A stretch of 64,000 nt of DNA. Origin: Polaromonas sp. YR568. Lineage in GTDB: Bacteria; Pseudomonadota; Gammaproteobacteria; Burkholderiales; Burkholderiaceae_C. This document shows positions 39,372-49,989 of this stretch, piece after piece (position 1 is the stretch's first letter; every line of letters starts with the position of its first letter). The stretch is from positions 1 through 64,000 of the forward strand of contig CAMCUN010000009.1 of assembly GCA_945878995.1 (NCBI GenBank), written 5' to 3'. The notes under the pieces were generated by a model. It made no database searches, was not told the DNA's origin, and saw nothing but the letters and a program-made list of their open reading frames with translations. A program made the translations under genes and the position numbers.

Positions 39372-39428
39372 GCAGCTGTCAGCGGTCCGGGTTTATGCGA
39401 ATTTTTACAACTTGGGCTTGAGCTTTCC

Positions 39429-39848
39429 ATGGAAAAAGACACGAAGGTGGACACGCCACTTCGTACTGTGAGGACCAACATCGTTCAGTCCATACGCGCT
39501 TACCGCGTGCCTGAACTGCACGATGCAGCCACCGAGCTGGGCCATCACTTCCTGTATGCAAACCTGGCGAATGCACAGAGCAAACAGGACGTGCTGGACA
39601 TGATCGCCGCGCAGTACACCTTTCCCGCGCACTTCGGGAAAAACTTTGATGCACTCTTCGACTGCATGACCGACCTGGTTCACAAGTCGGGCCAGCAGCC
39701 GGGCTTTATTGTGGTGCTCGAGCAAATTCCTGCACACGCCAAATTTGACAAGGAAGCGCGCGAGCAACTGCTCGACATCTTCCGGGACGCCGCCGACTAC
39801 TGGGCAGACCGAAAGATACCGTTCAGATGTTTCTATTCTTTTCTGTAG
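39429..39848 (+). CDS. Barstar family RNase inhibitor
   Basis: FPAHFGKNFDALFDCMTDL, typical barstar core. Confidence 0.88.
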   Translation: MEKDTKVDTPLRTVRTNIVQSIRAYRVPELHDAATELGHHFLYANLANAQSKQDVLDMIAAQYTFPAHFGKNFDALFDCMTDLVHKSGQQPGFIVVLEQIPAHAKFDKEAREQLLDIFRDAADYWADRKIPFRCFYSFL

Positions 39849-40047
39849 CCCGTTCCCCGGAGATTGGCCAAGGGGAACGGGCGAATGAGGCCCCGCAAGC
39901 AACACCAGATGGTGAGACCATGCCGACCGACAAGCTGGTTGACATCTCTCCGCTGGCATTGCGCATGAGCAGTCCGTTCAACGCCGGTTATTGGCTGGCT
40001 GCAGCTTAAGCGACCTGCGCGCGCCCCTTCAACGGGGGACTTGCACC

Positions 40048-40084
40048 GCACAAAGCCCGTCATTGCACGGGCTTTGTGCTTTTT
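40048..40084 (+). terminator. Strong Rho-independent terminator
   Basis: GCACAAAGCCCGT-CATTGC-ACGGGCTTTGTGC, perfect 13-bp stem then T5. Confidence 0.92.
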
Positions 40085-40124
40085 GGGGCTGCTGGCCAGT
40101 CCTAGAGGCTGGGCGGCGAAGAGA

Positions 40125-40886
40125 TTAGCCCAGCGTCTGGGCCAGCGCCACGTACTCGGCGGTGGGCACTTCTTCTGCGCGCCGCTGCACATTGAAGCTG
40201 CCCGTAAAACTGCGCGCCTCCAGCCATCGGCCCAGGGTGTGGCGAAGCAGTTTGCGGCGCTGGCTGAAGGCCACCTGCACCAATTCACTCAAGAGCTGCG
40301 CGTCCAGCACGGGCAGCTGCACATGCGGGGTCATGCGCACCACGGCGCTGTCCACGCGCGGCGGCGGGTCAAAGCTGGTGGGCGGCACAAAGAGCACATC
40401 TTCCATGGCGTAGCGCCACTGCAGCATCACCGACAGGCGGCCGTAGTTGCTGGTCGAGGGCGAGGCCACCATGCGGTCTATGACCTCCTTTTGGAGCATG
40501 AAATGCTGGTCTTGCACCACATCGGCGACCTCCAGCAAGTGAAAAAGAATGGGTGTGGAAATGTTGTAAGGTAGGTTGCCAACGATGCGCAAGCCGGCCG
40601 TGCCCAAGCGCGCGGCCAGGGCCCTGAAGTCGACCTTGAGCACGTCAGACTCCATCACCTCCAGCTGCGGGTGGGTGCGCAGCTGGGCGGCCAGGTCGCG
40701 GTCGAGCTCGATGACAGACAGCCGCCCCAGGCGCTCCACCAGCGGCTGCGTGAGCGCGGCCAAGCCAGGACCGATTTCCACCATGGGCTGGCCTGGCCGG
40801 GGGTCTATGGCGCGAACAATCTCGTCAATGATGCCGCCGTCGGTCAAAAAGTGCTGGCCAAAGCGCTTGCGGGCGATGTGCTTCAA
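40125..40886 (-). CDS. rsmA: 16S rRNA (adenine1518/1519-N6)-dimethyltransferase (TTG start)
   Basis: [27 protein letters not shown]...[14 protein letters not shown]...[15 protein letters not shown]. Confidence 0.94.
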   Translation of the reverse strand: MKHIARKRFGQHFLTDGGIIDEIVRAIDPRPGQPMVEIGPGLAALTQPLVERLGRLSVIELDRDLAAQLRTHPQLEVMESDVLKVDFRALAARLGTAGLRIVGNLPYNISTPILFHLLEVADVVQDQHFMLQKEVIDRMVASPSTSNYGRLSVMLQWRYAMEDVLFVPPTSFDPPPRVDSAVVRMTPHVQLPVLDAQLLSELVQVAFSQRRKLLRHTLGRWLEARSFTGSFNVQRRAEEVPTAEYVALAQTLG

Positions 40887-40899
40887 GGGCAGGCCCGAC

Positions 40900-42273
40900 T
40901 CATTGGGGCGGATCGCGGTATTCGACGTAAGCACGCCCGCGCACGTCTTGCAAGAAGGTGCGCAGCGCTTCTTCGGTTTTTTCTTCGCGCAGCTCGCGGC
41001 GTGCCAGCTCGCGGCGGTCGCGGTCCGACAGCTGCACCTCGCGGCGCTCCAGCACCCCAATGAGGTGCAGGCCAAAGCGCGATTGCAAGGGCTCGGCCAG
41101 CTGGCCCGGCCTGAGCATGTCCATCACCTGCTCAAACTCGGGCACAAAGGCGCCTGGCGAGGTCCAGCCCAAATCGCCGCCATCCTGGGCCGAGCCGTCC
41201 TCGCTGAACTCGCGCGCCAGTTGGGCAAAATCGGCTTGACCAGCCTCTATGCGGCGCTTGAATTCAACCAGGCGCTGGCGGGCCTGGCCCTCGCTTAAGC
41301 GCGGGCTGGGTTTGAGCAAAATATGACGCGCGCGGGTTTGGGTGATGGTGCTCAGCTGATCGCCCAACTGCTTTTTGTCCAGCAGCTTGAGCAGGTGAAA
41401 GCCCGCGCCGCTGCGCACGGGTCCGGCCACCCCGCCCACCGGCAAAGAACCCACGGCATCCACAAAGAGCGGGGGATAACGATCGGCGCTGCGCAGGCCC
41501 AACTCGCCGCCGTTGGCACGGTCGCTGGCCTCGGACACTTCTTTGGCCAGGGCGGCGAAATCAGCACCGCTGTCTAAGCGCTGGCGAATTTGGCGCGCCC
41601 GCGCTTCCAGGCTGGCCAGCTGGGCTGGGCTGGCGTCCTCGGGCAGGGCCACCAGAATCTGCGCGATATTGAGCTCCACCGGCCCTGTGGCGAGTTCGGT
41701 TTTTTTCTCGGCCATGAAGCGGTCCAGGTCTTGTTCGCTGACCCGCACCCGACCATCGACCTCGCGCTCTCTGAAGCGAGCGAGCAGCAACTCATCGCGC
41801 AAATCTTGGCGAAAGCGCTCAAAGCTCAGGCCATCGCCGACCATGCGCGAGCGCAAGTCGGCCATGCTGACTTGGTTCTGGCGAGCCACATCTTCTGCGG
41901 CCTGGTCCACGGCTTCATCAGACACACGAATGCCGCCCTCGCGGGCGGCTTGAAGCTGCGCGCGCTCAGAAATCAAGCGATCGAGCACCAGGCGTGCAAA
42001 TTCGGCCCGGGGCGGCACAGGCCGACCCTGCATGGCCAACTGAGGCACCAGACGCTTCATGCGGCTGATCACCTCTTGGTTGGTGATGGGCTCGGAATTG
42101 ACCACGGCCACGATGAAATCCGCAGACCTCACGCTTGAAGCCGTCTCTGACAGGGTGGCCTGAGTCTGGGCCAGCGCGGGCCATGCCATGCAGGCCGCGC
42201 TGCACAGGGCGGCCCAGCCAGCCCTGCGCACAAGGGTCAGGGTGGAGGAAGGCGCAGTAACAAACTTATTCAT
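40900..42273 (-). CDS. surA: Periplasmic chaperone / peptidylprolyl isomerase SurA
   Basis: Two parvulin domains ([36 protein letters not shown]); between rsmA and lptD. Confidence 0.94.
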   Translation of the reverse strand: MNKFVTAPSSTLTLVRRAGWAALCSAACMAWPALAQTQATLSETASSVRSADFIVAVVNSEPITNQEVISRMKRLVPQLAMQGRPVPPRAEFARLVLDRLISERAQLQAAREGGIRVSDEAVDQAAEDVARQNQVSMADLRSRMVGDGLSFERFRQDLRDELLLARFREREVDGRVRVSEQDLDRFMAEKKTELATGPVELNIAQILVALPEDASPAQLASLEARARQIRQRLDSGADFAALAKEVSEASDRANGGELGLRSADRYPPLFVDAVGSLPVGGVAGPVRSGAGFHLLKLLDKKQLGDQLSTITQTRARHILLKPSPRLSEGQARQRLVEFKRRIEAGQADFAQLAREFSEDGSAQDGGDLGWTSPGAFVPEFEQVMDMLRPGQLAEPLQSRFGLHLIGVLERREVQLSDRDRRELARRELREEKTEEALRTFLQDVRGRAYVEYRDPPQ

Positions 42274-44686
42274 AGTTGGTGAAGCGGCTCGGCAAGCTGA
42301 CTTGGTCTCGCAGCAATTGGTAGCGGGGCACGTTCGCACGGAGTACAGACAGGGGATTGTTGCCGATGCGTGAGAACCCCAGGAATTCGAGCTGAAACAT
42401 GAGTTGCGTGTTGGTCGAGGTGGTGCCGCTGGTGGAGCGCTGCAGCACAGCGCGCCCTATCCAGCAGCAGCCGTCGTATTCGAAGCCGACCACGCTGTCG
42501 ACCAGCTTGCCGTCAGTCATGCTGTAGTTGAGCCGCCCCACGCTGTACCAGCGCCGCCCACCTTGACCCTGACCCGCCCCCAAGTCTTGGCCACGGTCGC
42601 CCCACAGGTCGTTGAGCGGCCACTGCCAGCCCAAGTCCACTTGCTGGCTGCCTGCATCGGTGGGCGTGAGCGGCCGCTGGCGCTTGTAGGAGGTGCTCAG
42701 CACGCGGTAAAAACTGGGGCTGTAGCGCGCGCTCAGGCTGCTGCGCTGAGACTCGCCCAGCTTGGGGTTGTACTGGGTGTTCAAGTTCAGTGCCCACTGG
42801 GAGTTCCAGTTCAAGGTGCTTGAGAGCAGCACATCGCTCAAGCGCTCGGTGTTGACAGGGGCCGAACCGCCCAGAAGCGTGACGCGCTGATCTGCAAAAC
42901 GAATGCGCTGGGCCACACCCAGGCGCACGCTTTCAGCGCCCGTCTCGGGCTGCAGCAGGCGCGAGACCGCGCCCAAGGTGAGCAAGTTGGCGTCAGAGAT
43001 GCGGTCCTGGCCAATAAAGCTGTTTTCGGTGAACAAACTGGCAACACTGAAACTGTTCTCGGCGCTGTCGTAGTTGGGCAAAAGACTTTGGTTGCGGTAA
43101 GGCGTGTGCACATAAAACGCCCGCGGCTCCAGGGTTTGAATAAAACTGCGGCCAAAGAAAAGCGCATTGCGCTCAAACTGCAAGCCACTGTCCACGCTGA
43201 AGGTGGGCACCACGCGCGAGGCCGAGGAGCGGCCCTTCCAGGTTTCATCAAAGCTGTACTGCGTCGAGTGAATTTGCAACTTGGGCACCACAAAACCGGC
43301 GGGGCGCACCCAGGGCCGGCTGAGCTGAGCACGGGCCACCCACCGGTCGCCATTGGCCTGCGCCGTGAGGGCGCGGGCGGCTTGAAACCGCGTGAAGTCG
43401 GACTCCACCGACCAGTCCAGCCCACCCAGCCCGGCCACCGGCACGTCGGTCAAACCGTAACGCGCAGTCAGCTGGGGCAGGCGGTCGTACGGCGGGGTGA
43501 TGACCGAATCCACCGACTGCAGGGTCTGCCAGGACAAGGCGCGCATGGACACCGACCAATCCTCACGGCTCCAAGACAAGCGCGAATCGTTGGGCAGCAG
43601 GCGCTGCGTCAGCGCCTTGCTTTGCCGAGGGAAATCGCGCCAGTAGTTGTCATCACTGACCCGGTTGAGGTTCAAGCTGTAGGCCAAACTCCCACCGGCC
43701 AAGGCCGCCGACCGGTTGCCATCGTGCTGCAGGCTGTAAGACCAGCGGTCCTGCTGGGAGAGTCGGTCATTGGCCAGGGTGTTGAGCCGCAAAACGCCTC
43801 GGTCCTGCGGCTCCAGGTAGCGAAACTCTGTCCCTAAGTCCAGGCCACGCTTGCTCATCACGGTGGGGGTGAGGGTGGCATCGCGGTTGGGCGCAATGTC
43901 CAGGTAAAACGGCACGGCCAGGCTAAAACCACTGGTGGTGTCCAGGGCGTAAGACGGCGGCAGAAAACCTGACTTGCGCTTGTCGCTCAGCGGAAAGCTG
44001 AGGCTGCCCCCCCAGAACAAAATCGGCACATCCTGAAAACGCAGCACCGGCTTGTAGGCCTCGCCCACCTCGGCGTCCAGGTCAAAGTACATGCGCTCGG
44101 CCCTGAACTCCCAGGCCGGCTTCCAGCTCGCTTCGTTGTCGCGCTCACAAGTGGTGTACGTGGCGTTGAGGGCCACCAGGCGCTGCTCGCCCAAGAAGTC
44201 GATGCGGTGGGCCTGGCCGTTGGCGCCGCCCCGAAACACATAGCGCGGCTGGTCAAAAAAACCTTCAAAGGTGTCCAGGCTGAGGTCCAGCGCGCTGCCT
44301 GAGAACACATTGCCCGAACTTTGCAAACGCACCGGGCCTTGGGTGGTGATGCGCTGGCGCAACGCCTCTAAATCTATGCGGTCAGCGCGTATGCCCGCGC
44401 CTGCGCGCCGCAGCTCGGCCCGGCCTTCCAAGGTGGTGCGCACATCGGTTTGGCTGGAGATGCGCTCGCCAAACACAAAAGTGGGGGCTTGCCGGCTCTC
44501 GGGGGAGAGCTTTTCAGACAGTTGCAAAGACGGGCGCAGCCTGAGCGGCGGCTCATCAGGCTCTGCAGGGGTCTGAGTCTGGTGATTTGTCTGCGCCAGC
44601 GCAGCCGGCGGGCCAAGCGTGGCCGCACAGAACAAGACGATGGCGCCCGCCAATGGAAGAAAACGCGGGCATGAAACCGAGTGCAT
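42266..44686 (-). CDS. lptD: LPS-assembly protein LptD
   Basis: OstA-like N-domain and C-terminal beta-barrel (GFEYDGCCWIGRAVLQR); next to surA. Confidence 0.94.
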   Translation of the reverse strand: MHSVSCPRFLPLAGAIVLFCAATLGPPAALAQTNHQTQTPAEPDEPPLRLRPSLQLSEKLSPESRQAPTFVFGERISSQTDVRTTLEGRAELRRAGAGIRADRIDLEALRQRITTQGPVRLQSSGNVFSGSALDLSLDTFEGFFDQPRYVFRGGANGQAHRIDFLGEQRLVALNATYTTCERDNEASWKPAWEFRAERMYFDLDAEVGEAYKPVLRFQDVPILFWGGSLSFPLSDKRKSGFLPPSYALDTTSGFSLAVPFYLDIAPNRDATLTPTVMSKRGLDLGTEFRYLEPQDRGVLRLNTLANDRLSQQDRWSYSLQHDGNRSAALAGGSLAYSLNLNRVSDDNYWRDFPRQSKALTQRLLPNDSRLSWSREDWSVSMRALSWQTLQSVDSVITPPYDRLPQLTARYGLTDVPVAGLGGLDWSVESDFTRFQAARALTAQANGDRWVARAQLSRPWVRPAGFVVPKLQIHSTQYSFDETWKGRSSASRVVPTFSVDSGLQFERNALFFGRSFIQTLEPRAFYVHTPYRNQSLLPNYDSAENSFSVASLFTENSFIGQDRISDANLLTLGAVSRLLQPETGAESVRLGVAQRIRFADQRVTLLGGSAPVNTERLSDVLLSSTLNWNSQWALNLNTQYNPKLGESQRSSLSARYSPSFYRVLSTSYKRQRPLTPTDAGSQQVDLGWQWPLNDLWGDRGQDLGAGQGQGGRRWYSVGRLNYSMTDGKLVDSVVGFEYDGCCWIGRAVLQRSTSGTTSTNTQLMFQLEFLGFSRIGNNPLSVLRANVPRYQLLRDQVSLPSRFTNYE

Positions 44687-44742
44687 CGTGAAATATGAGA
44701 TAAAACCCGGTGTCGAATTCTTACAATTATCACCCAGCCCCC

Positions 44743-45888
44743 ATGATGCCCTCAACTGATCCGTCCGCCCCAGCGGCCGAGAATCCTGCCCCCTCCAGCC
44801 CCGCCACCAGCCCCGACGTGACCTGGACCGATGCGGCGCGCGCTGGCCAGTTTGACGCCTGGCTGCACAGCCTGGCCGGCCCGCACGCGCTGGACATCGC
44901 CAGCGTGCGCCCGGCCTCGGCCGACGCCAGCTTTCGCCGCTACCTGCGCGTCAACACCACCGCGGGCGAGTGCCGCATCATCATGGACGCGCCGCCCAGC
45001 CACGAAAACTGCGCGCCCTTTGTGCAGGTGGCCCAGCTCATGCACAGCGCCGGCCTGCGCGCCCCCGAGGTGCTGGCCTGGGACCAGCCGCAGGGCTTTA
45101 TGCTGCTGCCCGATTTGGGCACGCACACCATGATGCAGCTGCTCGGGCAAGGCCACACCGAGCGCACGCCCCTGCGAGGCGAGCTGGCGCACGATTTGTA
45201 CTTGAACGCGGTGGACGCACTGATCCGCTGGCAGCTGGCCTCGCGCCCCGATGTGCTGCCGCCTTATGACGACGCGCTGCTCGCGCGCGAGCTGGCCTTG
45301 TTTCCCGACTGGTACGTGGCCCAGCACCGGGGCCTGGCCTTGAGCCCGGCCCAGCAGCAGCAACTGGACAAGCTGTTTGGGCAGATCAAGCAACACAACC
45401 TGCAGGCCCTGGGCGGGGCGCGGGTGTTTGTGCACCGCGACTTCATGCCGCGCAACCTCATGGTGGACCCGGCCGACGCGCGCGCGCCGCTGGGCGTGCT
45501 GGACTTTCAAGACGCGGTGTACGGCCCCATCAGCTACGACATCGCCAGCCTCATGCGCGATGCTTTTTTGAGCTGGGACGAGGAATTTGTGCTCGACATC
45601 ACCGTGCGCTACTGGCAGCAAGCCCGCGCGGCCGGCCTGCCCGTGGGCGACGACTTTGGCGAGTTTTATGCGGCGGTGGAATGGATGGGCCTGCAGCGCC
45701 ACCTCAAAATTTTGGGCATCTTCGCCCGCCTGACCCTGCGCGACGGCAAGCCCCAGTACCTGGCAGACACGCCGCGCTTTGTGGCCTACGTGCGCAGCAC
45801 GGCCTCGCGCTACCGCCAGCTCGGCCCCCTCATGCACTTGCTGGAACAAATTGAAGGCAGCGCCGTCCAAGCGGGCTACACCTTTTGA
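44743..45888 (+). CDS. amgK: Aminoglycoside-phosphotransferase-like kinase, AmgK-like
   Basis: VHRDFMPRNLMV, GVLDFQDAVYGPISYDIASLMRDAF; divergent from lptD. Confidence 0.85.
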   Translation: MMPSTDPSAPAAENPAPSSPATSPDVTWTDAARAGQFDAWLHSLAGPHALDIASVRPASADASFRRYLRVNTTAGECRIIMDAPPSHENCAPFVQVAQLMHSAGLRAPEVLAWDQPQGFMLLPDLGTHTMMQLLGQGHTERTPLRGELAHDLYLNAVDALIRWQLASRPDVLPPYDDALLARELALFPDWYVAQHRGLALSPAQQQQLDKLFGQIKQHNLQALGGARVFVHRDFMPRNLMVDPADARAPLGVLDFQDAVYGPISYDIASLMRDAFLSWDEEFVLDITVRYWQQARAAGLPVGDDFGEFYAAVEWMGLQRHLKILGIFARLTLRDGKPQYLADTPRFVAYVRSTASRYRQLGPLMHLLEQIEGSAVQAGYTF

Positions 45889-46607
45889 TGCCGCGCTTTT
45901 TTGTAGACCTGCCCCTGAGCGCCGGCACCGAGCTGGCCCTGCCTGCAGGTGCGGCCCGCCATGTGCAGGTGCTGCGCTTGCAGCCGGGCCGGCTCATCAC
46001 GCTGTTCAACGGCCTGGGCGGCCAATGGCAGGCCAGCATCACGCACATGGGCCGCAGCGAGGTGAGCGTGCGCATTGATGCGCACCAGGCCGTGGAGCGC
46101 GAACCCGCCCGCCGCGTGCACCTGGCCCTGGGCATGCCAGCCAACGAGCGCATGGACTGGCTGGTGGAAAAAGCCGGCGAGCTGGGCGCGGCCAGCGTGC
46201 AACCCCTGCACACCGCGCACAGCGTGATGCGCTTGGCGGCCGAGCGCGCCAGCAAAAAGCAGCTTCACTGGCAGCAGGTGGCCGTGGCCGCCTGCGAGCA
46301 GTGCGGCGGCAACCGGGTGCCCACCGTGCATGCTGTCCAAGACCTGGGCACTTGGCTGACCACTCCCCCAACCCACGCGCCGCTGCGCTGCGTGCTGTCG
46401 TTGGCTGAGGGCTCGCAAACCTTGGCCAGCGTGCTGGCCGCCCACCCAGGTGCAGAGGTGGTTTTTTTAAGCGGCCCCGAAGGCGGCTTGTCGCCCACAG
46501 AAGACGCACAAGCCCGTGCTGCCGGCTTTTGGCCAGTGAGCTTGGGGCCGCGCGTGTTGCGGGCCGAAACAGCGGCGCTGGCGGCCTTGGTGCAAGCGCT
46601 GGCATGA
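45888..46607 (+). CDS. rsmE: 16S rRNA (uracil1498-N3)-methyltransferase
   Basis: MPRFFVDLPLSAG...VEKAGELGAASVQPLHTAHSV...GPEGGLSPTEDAQARAAGFWPVSLGPRVLRAETAALAAL. Confidence 0.94.
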   Translation: MPRFFVDLPLSAGTELALPAGAARHVQVLRLQPGRLITLFNGLGGQWQASITHMGRSEVSVRIDAHQAVEREPARRVHLALGMPANERMDWLVEKAGELGAASVQPLHTAHSVMRLAAERASKKQLHWQQVAVAACEQCGGNRVPTVHAVQDLGTWLTTPPTHAPLRCVLSLAEGSQTLASVLAAHPGAEVVFLSGPEGGLSPTEDAQARAAGFWPVSLGPRVLRAETAALAALVQALA

Positions 46608-46664
46608 GCTTGGCCTTGAGCTCAGGCGACAGGCTTGCTCAGCTGAACAGGCTATAAACCCTCC

Positions 46665-47834
46665 ATGACTCCTCATCTCTGGCTGCTTGTGGCCTGCCAA
46701 GGCCTGTTTTTCACCAACAACGTCACCTTCATTGCCATCAATGGCTTGGTCGGCCTGAGCCTGGCGCCCGTGGGCTGGATGGCCACGCTGCCGGTCATGG
46801 GCTATGTGGTGGGCGGGGCGCTGTCCACGGGGCTGGTGGCGCACACCCAAAAGCGCTGGGGCCGCAAGCTGTCGTTTCAACTGGGGCTGGTGGTGGCCGT
46901 GGCTTCGTGCCTGCTGTGCGCCTGGGCCGCCTACACCAGCCACTTTTGGGTGCTGGTCGCCGCCACCGTGATCGCCGGCTACTACAACGCCAACGCCCAG
47001 CTCTACCGCTTTGCCGCCGCCGAAATGGCCGCGCCCGGGTTCAAAGAAAAAGCCGTCTCGCTGGTCATGGCCGGCGGCTTGATAGGCGCCATTGCCGGCC
47101 CCAACCTGGCCTCCGGCACGCGCAGCCTCACCACCGTGCCCTTTGCCGGCGCTTACCTGGCCTTGGCCGGTGTGGCCGTGGCGGCCATGGTGCTGATCGC
47201 CCTTATTCAGTTCCCACCGCCGCCTGCCAAAGGCGCCGCCTCGGGCGGGCGACCGCTGAGCGAGATCATGCGCCAGCCCGTGTTCGTGGTCGCGGCCGCA
47301 GCAGGCGCGCTGGGCTACGGCGTCATGAACCTGCTGATGGCCGCCACCCCACTGGCCATGCAAGTGTGCGGCCTGCCGTTTTCAGACGCTGCCATGGTGC
47401 TGCAGTGGCACGTCATCGGCATGTTCGCCCCCGGCTTTTTCACCGGCCACCTCATCAAACGCTTTGGCACCCTGCCCATCATGGCCGTGGGCCTGGCGCT
47501 CAACATCGTGTGCGTGCTGATCGCTGTCTCCGGCGTAGAACTGCAGCACTTTGTGCTGTCCTTGTTTCTGCTGGGCCTGGGCTGGAATTTCCTCTTCACA
47601 GGCAGCACCACACTGGCGCTGACGGCCTACCGCCCCGAAGAAAAAGACAAGGCGCAAGGCGCGCTGAACTTTTGCATCTTCGCCGTCATGGCCGTGTCGT
47701 CGCTGGCGTCTGGCGTGCTGGTGACCACGCAAGGCTGGACGATGCTGAACTTGGGGTCCTTGTTGCCGCTGGGGGTGACGGGGGTGGCGCTGGGGTGGTT
47801 GATGGTCAAGCAGCGGGCGCCTGCGGCGGCTTGA
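46665..47834 (+). CDS. MFS transporter
   Basis: Twelve-TM-like protein, GWMATLPVMGYVVGGALSTGLVAHTQKRWGRK. Confidence 0.88.
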   Translation: MTPHLWLLVACQGLFFTNNVTFIAINGLVGLSLAPVGWMATLPVMGYVVGGALSTGLVAHTQKRWGRKLSFQLGLVVAVASCLLCAWAAYTSHFWVLVAATVIAGYYNANAQLYRFAAAEMAAPGFKEKAVSLVMAGGLIGAIAGPNLASGTRSLTTVPFAGAYLALAGVAVAAMVLIALIQFPPPPAKGAASGGRPLSEIMRQPVFVVAAAAGALGYGVMNLLMAATPLAMQVCGLPFSDAAMVLQWHVIGMFAPGFFTGHLIKRFGTLPIMAVGLALNIVCVLIAVSGVELQHFVLSLFLLGLGWNFLFTGSTTLALTAYRPEEKDKAQGALNFCIFAVMAVSSLASGVLVTTQGWTMLNLGSLLPLGVTGVALGWLMVKQRAPAAA

Positions 47835-47893
47835 TGGACCTGCCATCTTTTTACGCTCCACCGGCGTATTGAAACTTGGCGAAGCAGCAGCTC

Positions 47894-48094
47894 TCACCAG
47901 TCCAAGTTCTTGGCGCAACCGGTCATGGGCTGGACCAAGTCCCGCTTGATGGACTCTCGCAGGCCCAGGACTGACGGCAAACACAAAGTTTCCTCAATTG
48001 CCTGCCAGTCCTGCACCGACACCAGCGCGGCATCATGCTGGGAGGTGTTTCCGGTAGTGGCCATTTTTGAGATGATCGATAAACTAAAGCGCAC
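47894..48094 (-). pseudogene. Phd/YefM antitoxin C-terminal remnant
   Basis: AALVSVQDWQAIEETLCLPSVLGLRESIKRDLVQPMTGCAKNLDW matches Phd/YefM C-termini; no N-terminal DNA-binding half or adjacent RelE/Doc recognised. Confidence 0.65.
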
Positions 48095-48443
48095 TCTGCT
48101 TTAAAAAGTGTCACTGCTTTGTGTGGGTGCGCTTCGGTCTCGCGATGACACCGGGTCAAGGCGCAAACGAAACAACGACCACTGCTTGCTTGGCAGGGCT
48201 TAGGGGGCAGCCTGAGCATCTCGCACGCAGCCTTCATCAAGCAGTCGCTGTTGCGGGCAGTGGTGGCGGAGGCCGGCTCATGTGGTCCCAAACCCTCTTG
48301 ATGGCGAGGACAGGATAAAGAGGTTTTCGATTTGAAGACTTCGAAGAAATACCTGAAGTTCGCGGCGACTCGCTTGACGCAATGGCCCTCAGCTCACAAC
48401 ACGCCCAGTTCGACTTAAAGCTGGGGTAAATCAGAAAAACAAA

Positions 48444-49988
48444 ATGCTCGACGACATCAAAAAGACCCTCTGGGCATCGGCCGACAAACTGCGCGCCAAC
48501 ATGGACGCTGCCGAATACAAGCACCTGGTGCTGGGCCTCATCTTCGTCAAATACATCTCTGACGCCTTTGTGGCCCGCCATGCTTAACTGGGCCTTCGAC
48601 TGCGCGATGAAAACGACGAGCTTTTTTATGGCGATGCTGACGATGAAGACATCGCCGCCGAGCTGGAAGACCGCGACTACTACACCAGCGAAAACGTGTT
48701 TTGGGTGCCCGAAGGCGCCCGCTGGGAAACCCTGCGCGCCGCCGCGCCGCAGCCCGACATTGGCAAACGCATCGACGACGCACTGAGCCTGATCGAGCTT
48801 GACAACCCCAAGCTCAAAGGCATCCTCGACAAACGCTTTGCCCGCGCACAGCTGCCCGACGGCAAGCTGGGCGAGTTGGTGAACCTGATTTCCACCATCG
48901 GCTTTGGTGACGACCCCTCCAAGGCCCGCGACATCTTGGGCCAGGTGTACGAGTATTTCTTGGGCATGTTTGCCAGCGCCGAAGGCAAGCGGGGCGGGCA
49001 GTTCTACACGCCTGCCAGCATTGTCAAAACACTGGTGGCCGTGCTGTCTCCAGCCAAGGGCCAGATTTACGACCCCTGCTGCGGATCGAGCGGTATGTTT
49101 GTGCAGTCCGAAAAGTTCATTGAAGACCATGGCGGCAAGTTGGGCGATGTGTCCATCTACGGCCAAGAGGCCAACCCTACCACTTGGCGCTTGGCCGCCA
49201 TGAACCTTGTCATTCGGGGCATGGACTACAACCTGGGGAAAGAGCCCGCCGACACCTTCACCCGCAACCAACACCCCGACCTGCGGGCCGACTATTGCTT
49301 GGCCAACCCGCCTTTCAACATCAGCGACTGGTGGCACGCCAGCCTGGACGGTGACGCCCGCTGGGAATACGGCACGCCCCCGCAAGGCAACGCCAACTAC
49401 GCCTGGCTGCAACACATCCTGCACCACCTCAAGCCCACGGGCAGGGCGGGCATTGTGCTGGCCAACGGCTCCATGAGCTCCAGCCAAAACAGCGAAGGCC
49501 AAATCCGCGCCGCCATGGTCGATGCCGACGTGGTGGAAGTGATGGTGGCCTTGCCCGGTCAACTGTTTTTCAACACGCAAATCCCCGCATGCTTGTGGTT
49601 CTTGGCCAAGCATAAAAAACGCAAAGGCGAAGTGCTGTTCATCGACGCTCGCAAGCTGGCCACCATGATCTCTAGAGTGCAAAGCGAGCTGACCGACGAA
49701 GTGATAGCCCGCATCAGCCAAACCGTGGCCGCGTGGCGATCAGGCACTAGCGACTACCAAGACATTGCCGGCTTTTGCCGCAGCGTGCCATTGGCCGAAA
49801 TTGCCCAGCAAGGCCATGTGCTCACACCTGGCCGCTACGTGGGCGCGGAAGAAGTGGAAGACGACGACGAAGCCTTTGCCGACAAGATGCAAATGCTCAC
49901 CGCCCGCTTAAGCGAGCAAATGGCCAAAGGCGCAGAGCTGGACGCGTTGATTCGTCAGAAGCTGAGGGGGCTGGGGTATGAGTTCTGA
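48444..49988 (+). pseudogene. hsdM: Type I restriction-modification methyltransferase HsdM with in-frame TAA at codon 48
   Basis: [95 protein letters not shown]... continuous in one frame apart from TAA at 48585-48587; NPPF motif downstream. Confidence 0.88.
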
Positions 49989-49989
49989 G
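49959..49989 (+). repeat. 31-bp direct repeat, copy 1 (hsdM 3' end / DUF1016 start)
   Basis: aagctgagggggctggggtatgagttctgag; 30/31 identical to 51027-51057. Confidence 0.95.

Noticed and set aside
44752-45870. 372-aa minus-strand ORF opposite amgK
   Set aside because: Antisense shadow of the kinase gene.
48237-49721. 494-aa minus-strand ORF opposite hsdM
   Set aside because: Antisense shadow; hsdM homology on the plus strand is clear even with the internal stop.
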